The position numbers and the translations under genes are program-made. A model generated the notes under the pieces. That model had not been told where the DNA came from, ran no database searches, and saw only the letters and a program-made list of their open reading frames with translations. From Magnetospirillum sp. ME-1 (GTDB lineage: Bacteria > Pseudomonadota > Alphaproteobacteria > Rhodospirillales > Magnetospirillaceae): a DNA stretch of 64,000 bases. The number at the start of each line of letters is the position of its first letter. Within the stretch, counting starts at the first letter, position 1. The stretch is taken from positions 3,080,926-3,144,925 of the forward strand of contig NZ_CP015848.1 of NCBI RefSeq assembly GCF_002105535.1, given 5' to 3'. This document shows positions 24,778-33,978 of the stretch, piece by piece.

Positions 24778-26444
24778 GTCGGGTCGATCCGTTTGACCAT
24801 TTGCAACAGGTTGCCGATTCCAGGCGGCGGGGCCAGGAAATCGACGTCATCCATGATCGAGCGCATCAGATGGGTGCCCAATCCCCCCGGCCGTATCTCG
24901 TCCAGCGGCCTGGGCTGGATTTTAGCCACATCCACGGCGGGAGCGAAATCCATAAGTCGTATGACCAACCGATCGAGGTCGCGGTCCAGGTGGACGAGGA
25001 TGTCGCCTGCGCCCCCCTTATAGGCGTGGCGGATGATGTTCTGGCAGGCTTCGTCCACCGCCAGGACCACGTCGCCCACCATGGTTTCGCCGCAGCCCAT
25101 GGCGCGGGCCGCGCCGCCCACCGCGGCGCGGATGGCGGCCAGTTCCTCGGGCCGGGCGGGGTAGCGGTGCTCGAAGGCCGCCGTCCGGTGGTGGTGCCGG
25201 TCCTCGATCACCATCAGGGTGATGTCGTCCCTGAGCGAGCCGCTGTCGTCCAAGGACCGCACCACCGCATCCAGCCGCTCGGCGGCGGGCAGGGCGGCGA
25301 AGCTTTGGATCAGGGCGCGGGCGCCTTCGTTCTCCAGCATGCCGTCATGGCGGGCGCGGGCCTCGGTCAGCCCGTCGGTGAAGAGGTAGAGGCAGCCGCC
25401 GTCCAGATCGACCACGCTTTCCGGGCAGCCCCCGTCAAACAGCTCGACGGCGATGCCCAACGGCGGCATGTCGCCCTCGATGGGGGTGAAGGTGCCGTCC
25501 TTGAACAGCAGCGGCGGCTCGTGTCCGGCGATGGCCAGCACCACCCGACCCATGGCCGGATCGAACAGGCCGGCGGCCATGGTGACGAACATGCCGGGCA
25601 TGCGGGTTTCCAGCATCTCGGAATTGATGGCGGCCAGCACCGCGCCCGGGCCGGCCTCGCGCTTGACCAGGCAGCGGAACAGGCTGGCGGTCTTGGCCAT
25701 CAGGAGCGAGGCCTTCATGCCCTTGCCCGCCACGTCGCCGATGGCGAAGGCGATGCGCCCGTCGGCCAGGGGCATGATCTCGTAGAAATCGCCCGACACC
25801 CCGCTGGCGGCCAGGTTGATGCCGTGAACGGGGGAATCCGGCGGCAGATCGCCGGGCAGCATGGCCCGCTGGATCTCGGCGGCCAGGTCCAGTTCGCGCT
25901 TCAGGCTTTGCTGTTCGGCCATGTCGGCCACCAGCCGGGCGTTGATCAGGGCCAGGGCCGAACTGGCGGCCAGCGCCTGCAGCAGGCGGGAATCCGTCTG
26001 GCTGAAGGCGTCGCCGCTGGCCTTGTTGAACAGCTCGATGGCGCCGAGGCGCCGGCCCCGCGCCGACATGGGGGCGCACAGGATGGAGCGGGTCTCGAAA
26101 CCGGTGACGGCATCGATGGAGCGGGCGAAATCCGGGTCGCGCCTGGTGTCCTTCACCAGCTGCGGCACGCCGAGATCGATGGTGCGCCCCACGATGCCGG
26201 TTCCCGGCGCGAGCCGTAACCCCCTGACGTCCACCGGCCCGATATTGGCGCGGCACACCAGCTCGCCCGTGTCCTCGTCGATCAGGAACAGCGAGGCGGC
26301 CTCGGCCCCCAGCCGCCGGGAGATGCGCTCGAGGCCAAGGTGCAGAGTGGCTTCGACGTCGTGGGACTGGACGAAATCGCCGGTCATCTCAACGATCAGG
26401 TCGAGGTGGCTGGCGGAATCGGTTTCGGGTATCGGGCTCGGCAT
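24774..26444 (-). CDS. GAF - PP2C (SpoIIE) phosphatase - anti-sigma kinase fusion
   Basis: 556 residues from the ATG at 26444 (MPSPIPETDSASHLDLIVEM). Domains in order: GAF (about 15-170), a short coiled segment, a PP2C/SpoIIE serine phosphatase (about 195-405; metal-binding Asp in FAIGDVAGKGM and in RDDITLMVIED), and an RsbW/SpoIIAB-like HATPase (about 420-550; N-box VLAVDEACQNIIRHAY, later GGLGTHLM). It thus combines the opposing RsbU/RsbP phosphatase and RsbW kinase activities in one soluble protein, with the STAS substrate encoded next door. The frame stays open to 26630, but the 19-bp tandem repeat there argues for the shorter form. Confidence 0.92.
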   Translation of the reverse strand: MPSPIPETDSASHLDLIVEMTGDFVQSHDVEATLHLGLERISRRLGAEAASLFLIDEDTGELVCRANIGPVDVRGLRLAPGTGIVGRTIDLGVPQLVKDTRRDPDFARSIDAVTGFETRSILCAPMSARGRRLGAIELFNKASGDAFSQTDSRLLQALAASSALALINARLVADMAEQQSLKRELDLAAEIQRAMLPGDLPPDSPVHGINLAASGVSGDFYEIMPLADGRIAFAIGDVAGKGMKASLLMAKTASLFRCLVKREAGPGAVLAAINSEMLETRMPGMFVTMAAGLFDPAMGRVVLAIAGHEPPLLFKDGTFTPIEGDMPPLGIAVELFDGGCPESVVDLDGGCLYLFTDGLTEARARHDGMLENEGARALIQSFAALPAAERLDAVVRSLDDSGSLRDDITLMVIEDRHHHRTAAFEHRYPARPEELAAIRAAVGGAARAMGCGETMVGDVVLAVDEACQNIIRHAYKGGAGDILVHLDRDLDRLVIRLMDFAPAVDVAKIQPRPLDEIRPGGLGTHLMRSIMDDVDFLAPPPGIGNLLQMVKRIDPT

Positions 26445-26504
26445 GGCCCCATCATGCCAAGGAGTCGGGAAACGGCCAAACGGATAGATGAAACCGTCGT
26501 CTAT

Positions 26505-26542
26505 GCAAAAAAATGTACGCGGGGCAAAAAAATGTACGCGGG
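26505..26542. repeat. Two perfect tandem copies of a 19-bp unit upstream of the phosphatase-kinase operon
   Basis: The unit GCAAAAAAATGTACGCGGG occurs at 26505-26523 and again at 26524-26542 with no spacer. It lies 61 bp before the start of the phosphatase-kinase gene and 66 bp before the divergent small gene, so it is well placed to be an operator or promoter duplication. GTAC within each unit is palindromic. No regulator can be assigned. Confidence 0.8.
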
Positions 26543-26607
26543 GCTCGACTTTCCCCGTTCTGCCCGTGTAAAGGGAGGGCGGGACGGGGAAGGCCGAGTT
26601 GGGGCTG

Positions 26608-26829
26608 ATGATGTTGTTTTCGCGAGGCAAGGGCGGTCCGACGATCGAGCCCGGCGACGTTTTTCACAAGCTTGGGACGTATGGCAGCGATTGGATGGTG
26701 GAGCGGGTCTTCGACTACCCCGACATTCCCCGCCATGTCCGTCTGGTCGATCGGGGAAGCGGCCGCACCATGACGGTGGCCGCCGACGCGCTGCTCGATC
26801 CCGACAATTTCGTCAGACGCAAGGCCTGA
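26608..26829 (+). CDS. Small hypothetical protein
   Basis: 73 residues from ATG 26608 (MMLFSRGKGGPTIEPGDVFH). Composition matches the core genome and the sequence has a compact beta-rich look: GDVFHKLGTYGSDWMVERVF, then IPRHVRLVDR and TMTVAADALLDPDNFVRR. No family recognised. It is divergent from the phosphatase-kinase operon and convergent with, and adjacent to, the lipoprotein gene (stop codons 1 bp apart). A short SH3-like fold is possible but unproven. Confidence 0.65.
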   Translation: MMLFSRGKGGPTIEPGDVFHKLGTYGSDWMVERVFDYPDIPRHVRLVDRGSGRTMTVAADALLDPDNFVRRKA

Positions 26830-27240
26830 TCACGGCGGTCGGCAGTCCAGGCTGCCCGCCAGGTGTTTTTCGATCAGCGGCGGATAGTCGTAGACCAGCA
26901 CGCTGTCGCGCTGGTGGATGGTGACCTCGGTGTCGCTGCTCTTGCGCAGGAAATCGACCACCAGGAAGGTCTCGGTGCGGAACACCGCCTCCAGCTCGCC
27001 GACCAGCTCGGCGCGATTGCCGTTGGCGGCGATGTTGCAGCGGTAGTGATAGTTGGGGCCGCGCGCGCACCACGACAGCATGCGCGCCACCTTCGGGCAG
27101 GCGTTGGAGGGACTCACATTGGTGCGCAGGCTGACCTTGCGGTCGGCGTTGGCGCGCGCCTCCTCGGGGGTGCGGTCCGGCGTGACCAGGGAACAGCCCC
27201 CCAGGACCAGCGCCGAGGCAAGGATGAAAGGCAATCTCAT
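26830..27240 (-). CDS. Hypothetical lipoprotein
   Basis: 136 residues. The N-terminus MRLPFILASALVLGGC is a clear lipoprotein signal with lipobox LGGC (Cys16). The mature part holds four further cysteines (in NACPKVARMLSWCARG, YRCNIA and the C-terminal LDCRPP), enough for two disulfides in the periplasm. Family not recognised. Monocistronic on the minus strand between two unrelated genes. Confidence 0.8.
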   Translation of the reverse strand: MRLPFILASALVLGGCSLVTPDRTPEEARANADRKVSLRTNVSPSNACPKVARMLSWCARGPNYHYRCNIAANGNRAELVGELEAVFRTETFLVVDFLRKSSDTEVTIHQRDSVLVYDYPPLIEKHLAGSLDCRPP

Positions 27241-27311
27241 GGAAATTCCGATACAGCCTGAAGGAATCCTAGCCGCGATCGCATCGGAACGGAACTAAGG
27301 TTTTCACCTTA

Positions 27312-28103
27312 TTACTCCTGGATGGCTCCCAGCATGGCGGCCACCACGTTGGTCAGGCGGATCAGGTCGCCGTCGCGCGACAGCCGGTGGTCGCCGTCCT
27401 TGACCAGGATCACCTCCACCTGGTCCGAGGCCAGGCAGTCGGCCAGGCGCAGCGCGGTCTGCCAGGGCACGTCGGCATCCTTCTGTCCCTGAATCAGCCA
27501 AACCGGACAGTGCAGCTGGATCAGGTCGCGCAGCAGCAGGTGGTTGCGCCCGTCCTCGATCAGCGAGCGGTGGATGCGCCAGGGATTGTCCGGCTCGTAG
27601 CAATTGGCCAGTTCCAGCTCGCCGGTCTCCATCAGGGTGCGGCGCTGCTCGAAGGTGAAGTCCTGCCACATCAGGTCCTCGGTGAAGTCGGGGGCGGCGG
27701 CCACCCCGACAATCCCGGCCACCCGGTCGCGCAGCTCCAGCGCCGCCAGCAGGGAAATCCAGCCGCCCAGGCTGGAGCCCACCAGCACCTGCGGCCCCTC
27801 GGTCAGGTCCGAGATGACCGCCACCGCGTCGGCGGCCCAGCGCCCGATTGTGCCGTACAGGACGTCGCCCGAGCTTTGCCCGTGGCCGAAATAGTCGAAG
27901 CGCAGGAAGGCGCGGCCCTGTTGGCGGCACATCTCCTCCAGCGCCAGGGCCTTGGTCCCTTCCATGTCGGAATGGTAGCCGTGCAGGAACACCACGCCGG
28001 GAGTCTTGCCTTCCAGCCTGCGGTAAGCGATTGTCGCGCCGTCGGGGCGTGCTAGTATCCCGCCGCCTTGCGGGTTTTGCCCGGTTTTCGAGTTCACTGT
28101 CAT
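27312..28103 (-). CDS. Alpha/beta hydrolase
   Basis: 263 residues. It has the alpha/beta-hydrolase signatures: VVFLHGYHSDMEGTKA (oxyanion region), the nucleophile elbow GSSLGGW with Ser near residue 110, the acid in GQKDADVPW and His in KDGDHRLS. The sequence is close in style to the ABHD10/palmitoyl-thioesterase-like group, but the substrate is unknown. The frame reaches ATG 28121, which would overlap the start of the divergent glycosyltransferase; ATG 28103 (MTVNSKTGQN) is chosen. Only 16 bp separate the two starts. Confidence 0.88.
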   Translation of the reverse strand: MTVNSKTGQNPQGGGILARPDGATIAYRRLEGKTPGVVFLHGYHSDMEGTKALALEEMCRQQGRAFLRFDYFGHGQSSGDVLYGTIGRWAADAVAVISDLTEGPQVLVGSSLGGWISLLAALELRDRVAGIVGVAAAPDFTEDLMWQDFTFEQRRTLMETGELELANCYEPDNPWRIHRSLIEDGRNHLLLRDLIQLHCPVWLIQGQKDADVPWQTALRLADCLASDQVEVILVKDGDHRLSRDGDLIRLTNVVAAMLGAIQE

Positions 28104-28119
28104 CGCTTTCGGAAAACCC

Positions 28120-29325
28120 ATGGATCACGTTGCCCCCATCGAAGCGCCATCCCCGGCCGTTCGTCAACCGGTCGTGTTGCAGGTGCTGCCTGCTTTGGTG
28201 ACCGGCGGGGTGGAGCGCGGCACCGTGGACATGGCCGTGGCCCTGGCCGAAGCCGGATGGACGGCCCTGGTCGCCTCGGAGGGCGGCCCCATGGTGCGCG
28301 AACTGACCCGCGCCGGCGCCCAACACATCACCTTGCCGCTGGCGTCGAAGAATCCGCTGACCATCCGCGCCAACGCACTGAAGCTGGCCGACCTGATCGC
28401 CACCCATCAGGTGGACATCGTCCACGCCCGCTCGCGCGCGCCGGCCTGGAGCGCCTGGATCGCCGCCCAGGCCACCGGCGCCCACTACGTCACCACCTTC
28501 CACGGGACCTACAATCTCGGCTGGTTCGGGTTGAAGCAGAAATACAACGCCGTGATGACCCGGGGCGAGCGGGTGATCGCCATCTCGGACTTCATCGCCG
28601 AGCATGCAAGGCGCATCTACGGCCTGGAGGCGGAGCGGGTCCGCGTGGTCCATCGCGGCATCGACATGACCCGCTTCGACCCCGCCCGCGTCAGCCCCGA
28701 GCGCATCATCCAGCTGGCCCAGAAGTGGCGGCTGCCCGATGGCTATCAGGTCATCATGCTGCCCGGCCGCCTGACCCGCTGGAAGGGCCAGGCGGTGCTG
28801 ATCGAGGCTCTGGCCCTGCTGGGCCGCCACGACGTGCGCTGCCTGCTGGTGGGCTCGGACCAGGGCCGCACCGGCTATCGCGAGGAACTGGTGGAACTGG
28901 TCAGGCGCCGGAACCTCACCGACGTGGTCCATCTGGTGGACGAGTGCTCGGACATGCCCGCCGCCTACATGCTGACCGACGTGGTGGTGTCGGCCTCCAC
29001 CGACCCGGAGGCCTTCGGCCGCATCGCCGTGGAAGGCCAGGCCATGGGCCGCCCGGTGATCGCCACCGCCCACGGCGCCACCGACGAGACGGTGCTGCCC
29101 GGGCGGACCGGCTGGCTGACCGCGCCGGGCGATCCGCATGCCCTGGCCCAGGCGCTGGACCGCTTCCTGGCCCTGTCCGCCGAGGAGCGGGGACTGATGG
29201 CCCAGGACGCCATGGATTTCGTGCGGTCGCGCTTCTCCAAGGAAAGCATGTGCGCCAGCACCCTCGACGTCTATCGCGAGGTGCTGGGGATGCCGGCCGC
29301 GGCGCCTGCTGACGAGGGGTCGTGA
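28120..29325 (+). CDS. Glycosyltransferase family 4
   Basis: 401 residues with a GT-B fold of the GT4 type. The N-terminal domain has LPALVTGGVERGTVDMAVAL; the C-terminal domain has MLPGRLTRWKGQAVLIEAL and the E-x7-E motif region DPEAFGRIAVEGQAMGRPVI. It probably adds a sugar during LPS or surface glycan assembly, given its coupling to a GT9 enzyme. The stop overlaps the GTG start of the next gene (GTGA). Acceptor and donor sugars cannot be told from sequence. Confidence 0.92.
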   Translation: MDHVAPIEAPSPAVRQPVVLQVLPALVTGGVERGTVDMAVALAEAGWTALVASEGGPMVRELTRAGAQHITLPLASKNPLTIRANALKLADLIATHQVDIVHARSRAPAWSAWIAAQATGAHYVTTFHGTYNLGWFGLKQKYNAVMTRGERVIAISDFIAEHARRIYGLEAERVRVVHRGIDMTRFDPARVSPERIIQLAQKWRLPDGYQVIMLPGRLTRWKGQAVLIEALALLGRHDVRCLLVGSDQGRTGYREELVELVRRRNLTDVVHLVDECSDMPAAYMLTDVVVSASTDPEAFGRIAVEGQAMGRPVIATAHGATDETVLPGRTGWLTAPGDPHALAQALDRFLALSAEERGLMAQDAMDFVRSRFSKESMCASTLDVYREVLGMPAAAPADEGS

Positions 29326-30251
29326 CCGGTTCGGCCAACATCCTGGTCATCAAGCTGGGGGCTCTGGGCGATTTCGTCCAGGCCATGGGGCCCTTCGCCG
29401 CCATCCGTGCCCACCACCCGTCCGCCCACATTACCCTGCTCACCACCCGGCCCTTCGCCGAGCTGGCCGATGCCAGCCCGTGGTTCGACGAGGTCTGGCT
29501 GGACGACAAGCCGCCCCTGTGGCGGCTGGACAAGGTGCTGGCCCTGGCCCGCCGCCTGCGCGGCGGCCGCTTCCAGCGGGTCTACGACCTGCAGACCTCG
29601 GACCGCTCGTCCTGGTATTTCCGCCTGATGGGCAAAGAGGTGGAGTGGTCGGGCATCGCCAAGGGCTGTTCCCACCCCCACGCCAATCCCCGGCGCGACG
29701 TCATGCACACCATCGAGCGCCAGCGCGAGCAACTGGCCATGGCCGGCATCGCCAAGGTGCCTCCGCCCGACCTCGCCTGGGCCGAGGCCGCACCGGGCCG
29801 CTTCGACATCGCGGGGCGCTTCGTGCTGCTGGTGCCGGGCGGCGCGCCGCACCGTCCCGCCAAACGCTGGCCGGTGGAGCGCTTCGCCCGATCGGCCTGC
29901 TGGCTGGCGGAGCGGGGCTTCACGCCCGTCCTGCTGGGCACGGCCAAGGAGCGGGCCGAGATCGATTCCATCCGCGCCGCCTGCCCCCGGGCCCTGGATC
30001 TGTCGGGCAAGACCGGACTGCCCGACATCATCGCCCTGGCCCGGCGCGCCGAGGCGGCCTTGGGCAACGACACCGGCCCCATGCACCTGATCGCTGCCGG
30101 CGGCTGCCCCTCGGTGGTGCTGTTCTCCCACGACTCCGATCCCAGCCTGTGCGCGCCCAGGGGCAACGTCACCGTCCTGCGCCGCCCGTCGCTGGCCGAA
30201 CTGGGCGAGGCGGAGGTGGCGGCGGCCCTGGACGGGATGCTGACAGTATGA
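29322..30251 (+). CDS. Glycosyltransferase family 9 (heptosyltransferase-like)
   Basis: 309 residues, starting GTG 29322. The ADP-heptose:LPS heptosyltransferase pattern is clear: ILVIKLGALGDFVQAMGP at the N-terminus, LVPGGAPHRPAKRWP in the middle and the nucleotide-binding LGNDTGPMHLIAAGG near residue 245. It acts at the cytoplasmic face in lipopolysaccharide core synthesis. It overlaps the GT4 gene upstream by 4 bp and the metallophosphoesterase downstream by 4 bp. Confidence 0.9.
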   Translation: MTGSANILVIKLGALGDFVQAMGPFAAIRAHHPSAHITLLTTRPFAELADASPWFDEVWLDDKPPLWRLDKVLALARRLRGGRFQRVYDLQTSDRSSWYFRLMGKEVEWSGIAKGCSHPHANPRRDVMHTIERQREQLAMAGIAKVPPPDLAWAEAAPGRFDIAGRFVLLVPGGAPHRPAKRWPVERFARSACWLAERGFTPVLLGTAKERAEIDSIRAACPRALDLSGKTGLPDIIALARRAEAALGNDTGPMHLIAAGGCPSVVLFSHDSDPSLCAPRGNVTVLRRPSLAELGEAEVAAALDGMLTV

Positions 30252-31168
30252 GCGACGAGCATCGCCTAGCCTGGCGGGAGCGCCGCAAGACGCTGGAACA
30301 GCGCTACAGGGAACATGGTCGGCGAACCACATTTGGGGGCGAAAGGCGCGTGGAATCCCTGCCCGACTTGATCAGGCCGCTGCCGATGATCATGCGGCTG
30401 ATTGGACTGGAGGCCAAGGCGCGGCGCAATGCCGGGGGAGTGCGTCTCACCCGGCTGGAATTCAGTTTCCCCGACCTGCCGCCGGCCTTTGATGGCTACA
30501 CCATCTTATTCCTGTCGGATATTCATGTGGGATCTGTTCCGCAAGGGATTGAGACGGCGGCTGCCATGGCGGCCGGCGTACCTTGCGACCTGGCATTGCT
30601 GGGCGGGGACTTCCAGCTGTTTGGCAAGCCATCGGCGGACATGACGGCGAACCAAATGGCGCCGCTGCTTGCAGCCATCAAGGCCAGGGACGGCGTCGCC
30701 GCGGTGCTCGGCAATCATGATGGTTATCGGATGGTCGAGGCGCTGGAAGCTCTGGGAGTGCGCGTGCTGGTCAACGAGGTTCTGGGGGTGAGCCGGGGCA
30801 ATGAAACGATGTCCATCGTTGGCTGTGACGATATTCACAATTTCCATACCCCGGCGGCCGATGCGGCGCTCAAGCTGACCGACGGCTTTCGCATTGCCCT
30901 CATCCACAGCCCCGAGTTTGCCGGACATGCCGCTGCCGCCGGTTGTTCGCTCTATCTCGCGGGGCATACCCATGGCGGACAGATCTGCCTGCCCGGCGGA
31001 ATTCCGCTATTCACCGCCACCGATGGGTGCCGCCGGCTGTCGCGCGGTACATGGCGCCACGCCGGCATGCAAGGCTATACCTCCACAGGATTGGGGGCTG
31101 GTCATCCCCCCTATCGCTTCAACTGTCCGCCCGAGATGGCGCTTATCACTCTGCGGCGCACGCCTTGA
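30248..31168 (+). CDS. Calcineurin-like metallophosphoesterase
   Basis: 306 residues. All five metal-binding motifs of the family are present: [34 protein letters not shown] and [13 protein letters not shown]. This arrangement resembles YkuE/UDP-diacylglucosamine-hydrolase-like membrane phosphoesterases, though no membrane anchor is seen. The start ATG 30248 overlaps the GT9 stop (ATGA). The frame is open much further upstream but that part shadows the GT9 gene. The third codons are less GC-rich than in its neighbours. The role in the glycan operon is unknown. Confidence 0.88.
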   Translation: MSDEHRLAWRERRKTLEQRYREHGRRTTFGGERRVESLPDLIRPLPMIMRLIGLEAKARRNAGGVRLTRLEFSFPDLPPAFDGYTILFLSDIHVGSVPQGIETAAAMAAGVPCDLALLGGDFQLFGKPSADMTANQMAPLLAAIKARDGVAAVLGNHDGYRMVEALEALGVRVLVNEVLGVSRGNETMSIVGCDDIHNFHTPAADAALKLTDGFRIALIHSPEFAGHAAAAGCSLYLAGHTHGGQICLPGGIPLFTATDGCRRLSRGTWRHAGMQGYTSTGLGAGHPPYRFNCPPEMALITLRRTP

Positions 31169-31192
31169 CTTGGGTGCGTTTCTCCTTAGACT
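31165..31192 (+). promoter_or_regulatory. Candidate promoter of thrS-infC
   Basis: TTGACT (31165-31170), overlapping the stop of the phosphoesterase gene, is followed 16 bp later by TAGACT (31187-31192). This CTTGAC...TTAGA pattern is common at alphaproteobacterial housekeeping promoters. The thrS start is 41 bp downstream. Confidence 0.5.
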
Positions 31193-31232
31193 CCTTCCCC
31201 CTGATTTGTTCCCACGCGTGAAAGAGAGTGTC

Positions 31233-33149
31233 ATGGTCGCCATCACCCTGCCCGACGGCAAGGTCCGCCAGTTTGATCACCCGGTGACGGGTCTGGACGT
31301 GGCCAAGGATATCGGTCCCGGTCTGGCCAAGGCGGCGCTGGCCATCACTATCGACGGCGAGATGAAGGATCTCGCCACCCTGATCGATCGGGACGTCAAC
31401 CTTTCCATCATCACCGCAAAAAGCGGCCAGGACGCGCTGGAGCTGCTGCGCCACGACGCCGCCCACGTCATGGCCGAGGCGGTGAAGGAACTGTATCCCG
31501 AGACCCAGGTGACTATCGGTCCCTCCATCGAGAACGGCTTCTACTACGACTTCGCGCGGCCCACCCCCTTCACGCCCGATGATCTGGTGAAAATCGAGCA
31601 GAGGATGGCCGAGATCGTCGACCGCGACGAGGTCATCACCCGCGAGGAGTGGGACCGCGACGCGGCGGTGAAGTTCTTCCAAGACGCCGGAGAGACGTAC
31701 AAGGCGGAGATCATCGCCTCCATCCCCGCCGACCAGAAGATCGGTCTTTATCGCCAGGGCAACTTCATCGATCTGTGCCGCGGGCCGCACCTGCCGTCCA
31801 CCGCCAAGCTGGGCAAGGCCTTCAAGCTGATGAAGCTGGCCGGCGCCTATTGGCGCGGCGATTCCAGGAACGAGATGCTCCAGCGCATCTACGGCACCGC
31901 CTGGTTCGAGCGTAAGGACCTGGACGCCTATCTCCACATGCTGGAAGAGGCGGAAAAGCGCGATCACCGCCGTTTGGGCCGCGAGATGGAGCTGTTCCAC
32001 CAGCAGGAAGAGGCCGCCGGCTCGGTGTTCTGGCACAAGAAGGGCTGGACGCTCTACCGCGCCGTCGAGTCCTATATGCGCCGCCGGCTGGAAGCCAACG
32101 ATTACGAGGAAGTGAAGACCCCGCAGCTGGTGGACTTCTCCCTGTGGGAGGCCTCGGGCCACGCCGACAAGTTCTCGGAATCCATGTTCACCATCCGGAC
32201 CCAGGACGAGCGGCATCTGGCGGTCAAGCCCATGAACTGCCCCTGCCACGTGCAGATCTTCCGCCAGGGCATCAAGAGCTACCGCGACCTGCCGCTGCGC
32301 ATGGCCGAGTTCGGGTCGTGCCACCGCTACGAGCCCTCGGGCGCGCTGCACGGCATCATGCGGGTGCGCGCCTTCACCCAGGACGACGCCCACATCTTCT
32401 GCACCGAGGACCAGATCACCTCGGAGACCATCGCCTTCTGCCAGCTGCTGAAGGAGGTCTACACCGATTTCGGCTTCACCGATGTGCGCGTCAAGTTCTC
32501 GGACCGCCCGGCCAAGCGGGCCGGCTCGGACGAGACCTGGGACAAGGCGGAAGGTGCGCTGCTGGAAGCCTCCAAGGCCGCCGGCCTGGAAACCACCCTC
32601 AATCCGGGCGAGGGCGCCTTCTATGGGCCGAAGCTGGAATTCGTGCTGCGCGACGCCATCGGCCGCGACTGGCAGTGCGGCACGCTGCAGGTGGATTTCG
32701 TCCTGCCCGAACGTCTGGACGCGGCCTATGTGGCCGAGGACGGCACCAAGAAGCGCCCGGTCATGCTGCACCGGGCCATCCTGGGCTCGTTCGAGCGCTT
32801 CCTCGGCATCCTGATCGAGAATTTCGCCGGGCGCTTCCCCCTGTGGCTGGCTCCCACCCAGGTGGTGGTCGCCACCATCGTGTCGGAAGCCGACGAGTTC
32901 GCCCGTGAGGTCGAGGCTGGTCTCAAGGCCGCCGGCCTGCGGGTCGAACTGGACTTGCGCAACGAGAAGATCAACTACAAGGTCCGCGAACATTCCGTCG
33001 CCAAGGTGCCGGTCATGCTGGTGGTGGGCAAGCGCGAGGCCGAAAGCCGCCAGGTGGCCATCCGCCGTCTGGGCAGCCAGAACCAAGAAATTGTTGCGCT
33101 GGAGCAGGCTATCGCTACACTCGGCGCAGAGGCGACCCCGCCCGCGTGA
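31233..33149 (+). CDS. thrS: Threonine-tRNA ligase
   Basis: 638 residues, full length. TGS domain (1-62: [20 protein letters not shown]), editing domain with [16 protein letters not shown], class II catalytic core with the zinc ligands (Cys in [10 protein letters not shown] and two His), the motif 2 [19 protein letters not shown], motif 3 [18 protein letters not shown], and an anticodon-binding domain to the end. The reading frame is open back to 30894, but the ATG at 31233 gives the standard N-terminus. It lies 102 bp before infC, the usual pairing in bacteria. Confidence 0.97.
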   Translation: MVAITLPDGKVRQFDHPVTGLDVAKDIGPGLAKAALAITIDGEMKDLATLIDRDVNLSIITAKSGQDALELLRHDAAHVMAEAVKELYPETQVTIGPSIENGFYYDFARPTPFTPDDLVKIEQRMAEIVDRDEVITREEWDRDAAVKFFQDAGETYKAEIIASIPADQKIGLYRQGNFIDLCRGPHLPSTAKLGKAFKLMKLAGAYWRGDSRNEMLQRIYGTAWFERKDLDAYLHMLEEAEKRDHRRLGREMELFHQQEEAAGSVFWHKKGWTLYRAVESYMRRRLEANDYEEVKTPQLVDFSLWEASGHADKFSESMFTIRTQDERHLAVKPMNCPCHVQIFRQGIKSYRDLPLRMAEFGSCHRYEPSGALHGIMRVRAFTQDDAHIFCTEDQITSETIAFCQLLKEVYTDFGFTDVRVKFSDRPAKRAGSDETWDKAEGALLEASKAAGLETTLNPGEGAFYGPKLEFVLRDAIGRDWQCGTLQVDFVLPERLDAAYVAEDGTKKRPVMLHRAILGSFERFLGILIENFAGRFPLWLAPTQVVVATIVSEADEFAREVEAGLKAAGLRVELDLRNEKINYKVREHSVAKVPVMLVVGKREAESRQVAIRRLGSQNQEIVALEQAIATLGAEATPPA

Positions 33150-33251
33150 CGGGGCGAACCCCCTGGAACCGACGGCCCGGCCCGCGAAATCCGCACCCGG
33201 GCCTGTCGGTGTACTCGAAACGATGGAGATTGTTCTATAGCTAGGCCCCCG

Positions 33252-33773
33252 ATGCAGACGCCGCCCAAGAACGATGGGCCCCGCGTCAACCGCGAGATCG
33301 ATGCGCGTTCCATCCGCCTGGTGGGCGCCGATGGAGAAATGATCGGAGTCGTGACCCTGCGCGAGGGTCTGCTGATGGCCGAGGATGCCGGTCTCGACCT
33401 GGTCGAGGTGTCGCCCAACGCCGAGCCGCCGGTCTGCAAGATTCTGGACTTCGGAAAGTTCAAGTACGAGGACCAGAAAAAGAAGAACGCCGCCCGCAAG
33501 AAGCAGAAGGTGATCGAGGTCAAGGAGATCAAGCTCCGCCCGAACATCGACGATCACGATTACGACGTGAAGATGCGCTCCATGCGGAAGTTCCTCGAGG
33601 AAGGCGACAAGGTGAAGGTCACCCTGCGTTTCCGTGGCCGCGAATTGGCTCACCAGGACCTGGGCATGAAGGTGCTGGAGAAGGTGCGCGACGACCTCGA
33701 GGATCTGGGCAAGGTCGAGCAGGTCCCCAAGATGGAAGGCCGCCAGATGGTCATGGTGATCTCGGCGAAGTAA
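33252..33773 (+). CDS. infC: Translation initiation factor IF-3
   Basis: 173 residues. IF3_N (about 1-80, with the family block [20 protein letters not shown]) and IF3_C (about 88-170, with [17 protein letters not shown]) are both intact. Start ATG 33252; the Shine-Dalgarno is weak and many bacteria use a rare IF3 start, but no better upstream choice is evident. rpmI and rplT, which often follow, are absent. The gene is followed by hairpins with a T-run and then tRNA-Ser. Confidence 0.96.
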   Translation: MQTPPKNDGPRVNREIDARSIRLVGADGEMIGVVTLREGLLMAEDAGLDLVEVSPNAEPPVCKILDFGKFKYEDQKKKNAARKKQKVIEVKEIKLRPNIDDHDYDVKMRSMRKFLEEGDKVKVTLRFRGRELAHQDLGMKVLEKVRDDLEDLGKVEQVPKMEGRQMVMVISAK

Positions 33774-33800
33774 TCTTCGCCGGGTACCCGATCATTTTTT
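33764..33800 (+). terminator. Terminator region of infC
   Basis: A 7-bp hairpin GGCGAAG-TAAT-CTTCGCC spans the stop codon, followed by the palindrome CGGGTACCCG (33781-33790) and ATCATTTTTT. Together these look like a rho-independent terminator, though the last stem is short. Confidence 0.5.
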
Positions 33801-33820
33801 CCGCACCCGCGCAAAGCGGG

Positions 33821-33849
33821 TTGCGGAGCCGAAGGCTTTACGCTATTTT
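33821..33849 (+). promoter_or_regulatory. Promoter of tRNA-Ser
   Basis: TTGCGG (33821-33826), 17 bp, TATTTT (33844-33849). The mature tRNA begins 40 bp downstream. The tRNA-Gly gene at 53208 has the closely similar pair TTGCGC / TATTTT. Confidence 0.55.
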
Positions 33850-33888
33850 CCGCGCCTCCCCACCGACCCGGGGATATGCGAACCCTGT

Positions 33889-33978
33889 GGAGGGGTGGCA
33901 GAGTGGTCGAATGCGCCGGTCTCGAAAACCGGTATGGGTGCAAGCTCATCGTGGGTTCGAATCCCACCCCCTCCGCCA
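33889..33978 (+). tRNA. tRNA-Ser (anticodon CGA)
   Basis: A 90-nt cloverleaf. The acceptor stem GGAGGGG pairs with CCCCTCC, followed by discriminator G and encoded CCA. The anticodon loop CTCGAAA gives CGA, reading UCG. The long variable arm (about TATGGGTGCAAGCTCAT) is typical of serine tRNAs, and the T arm is GTGGG-TTCGAAT-CCCAC. Its last 14 bases form the left border repeat of the genomic island, and the integration leaves the tRNA intact. Confidence 0.97.
33965..33978 (+). repeat. attL: 14-bp core at tRNA-Ser 3' end
   Basis: CACCCCCTCCGCCA at the 3' end of tRNA-Ser is repeated exactly at 52907-52920. It marks the integrase-proximal border of the island, with the integrase start 166 bp away. 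Confidence 0.85.

Noticed and set aside
26445-26630. Longer N-terminus of the phosphatase-kinase protein
   Set aside because: It would translate through the 19-bp tandem repeat and has no ribosome site; ATG 26444 precedes the GAF domain properly.
29480-30247. N-terminal extension of the metallophosphoesterase reading frame
   Set aside because: It overlaps the GT9 gene in another frame; the ATG at 30248 gives the standard coupled start.
31146-33653. An 835-codon open frame on minus across thrS and infC
   Set aside because: It is the mirror of two certain housekeeping genes and has no recognisable motif.
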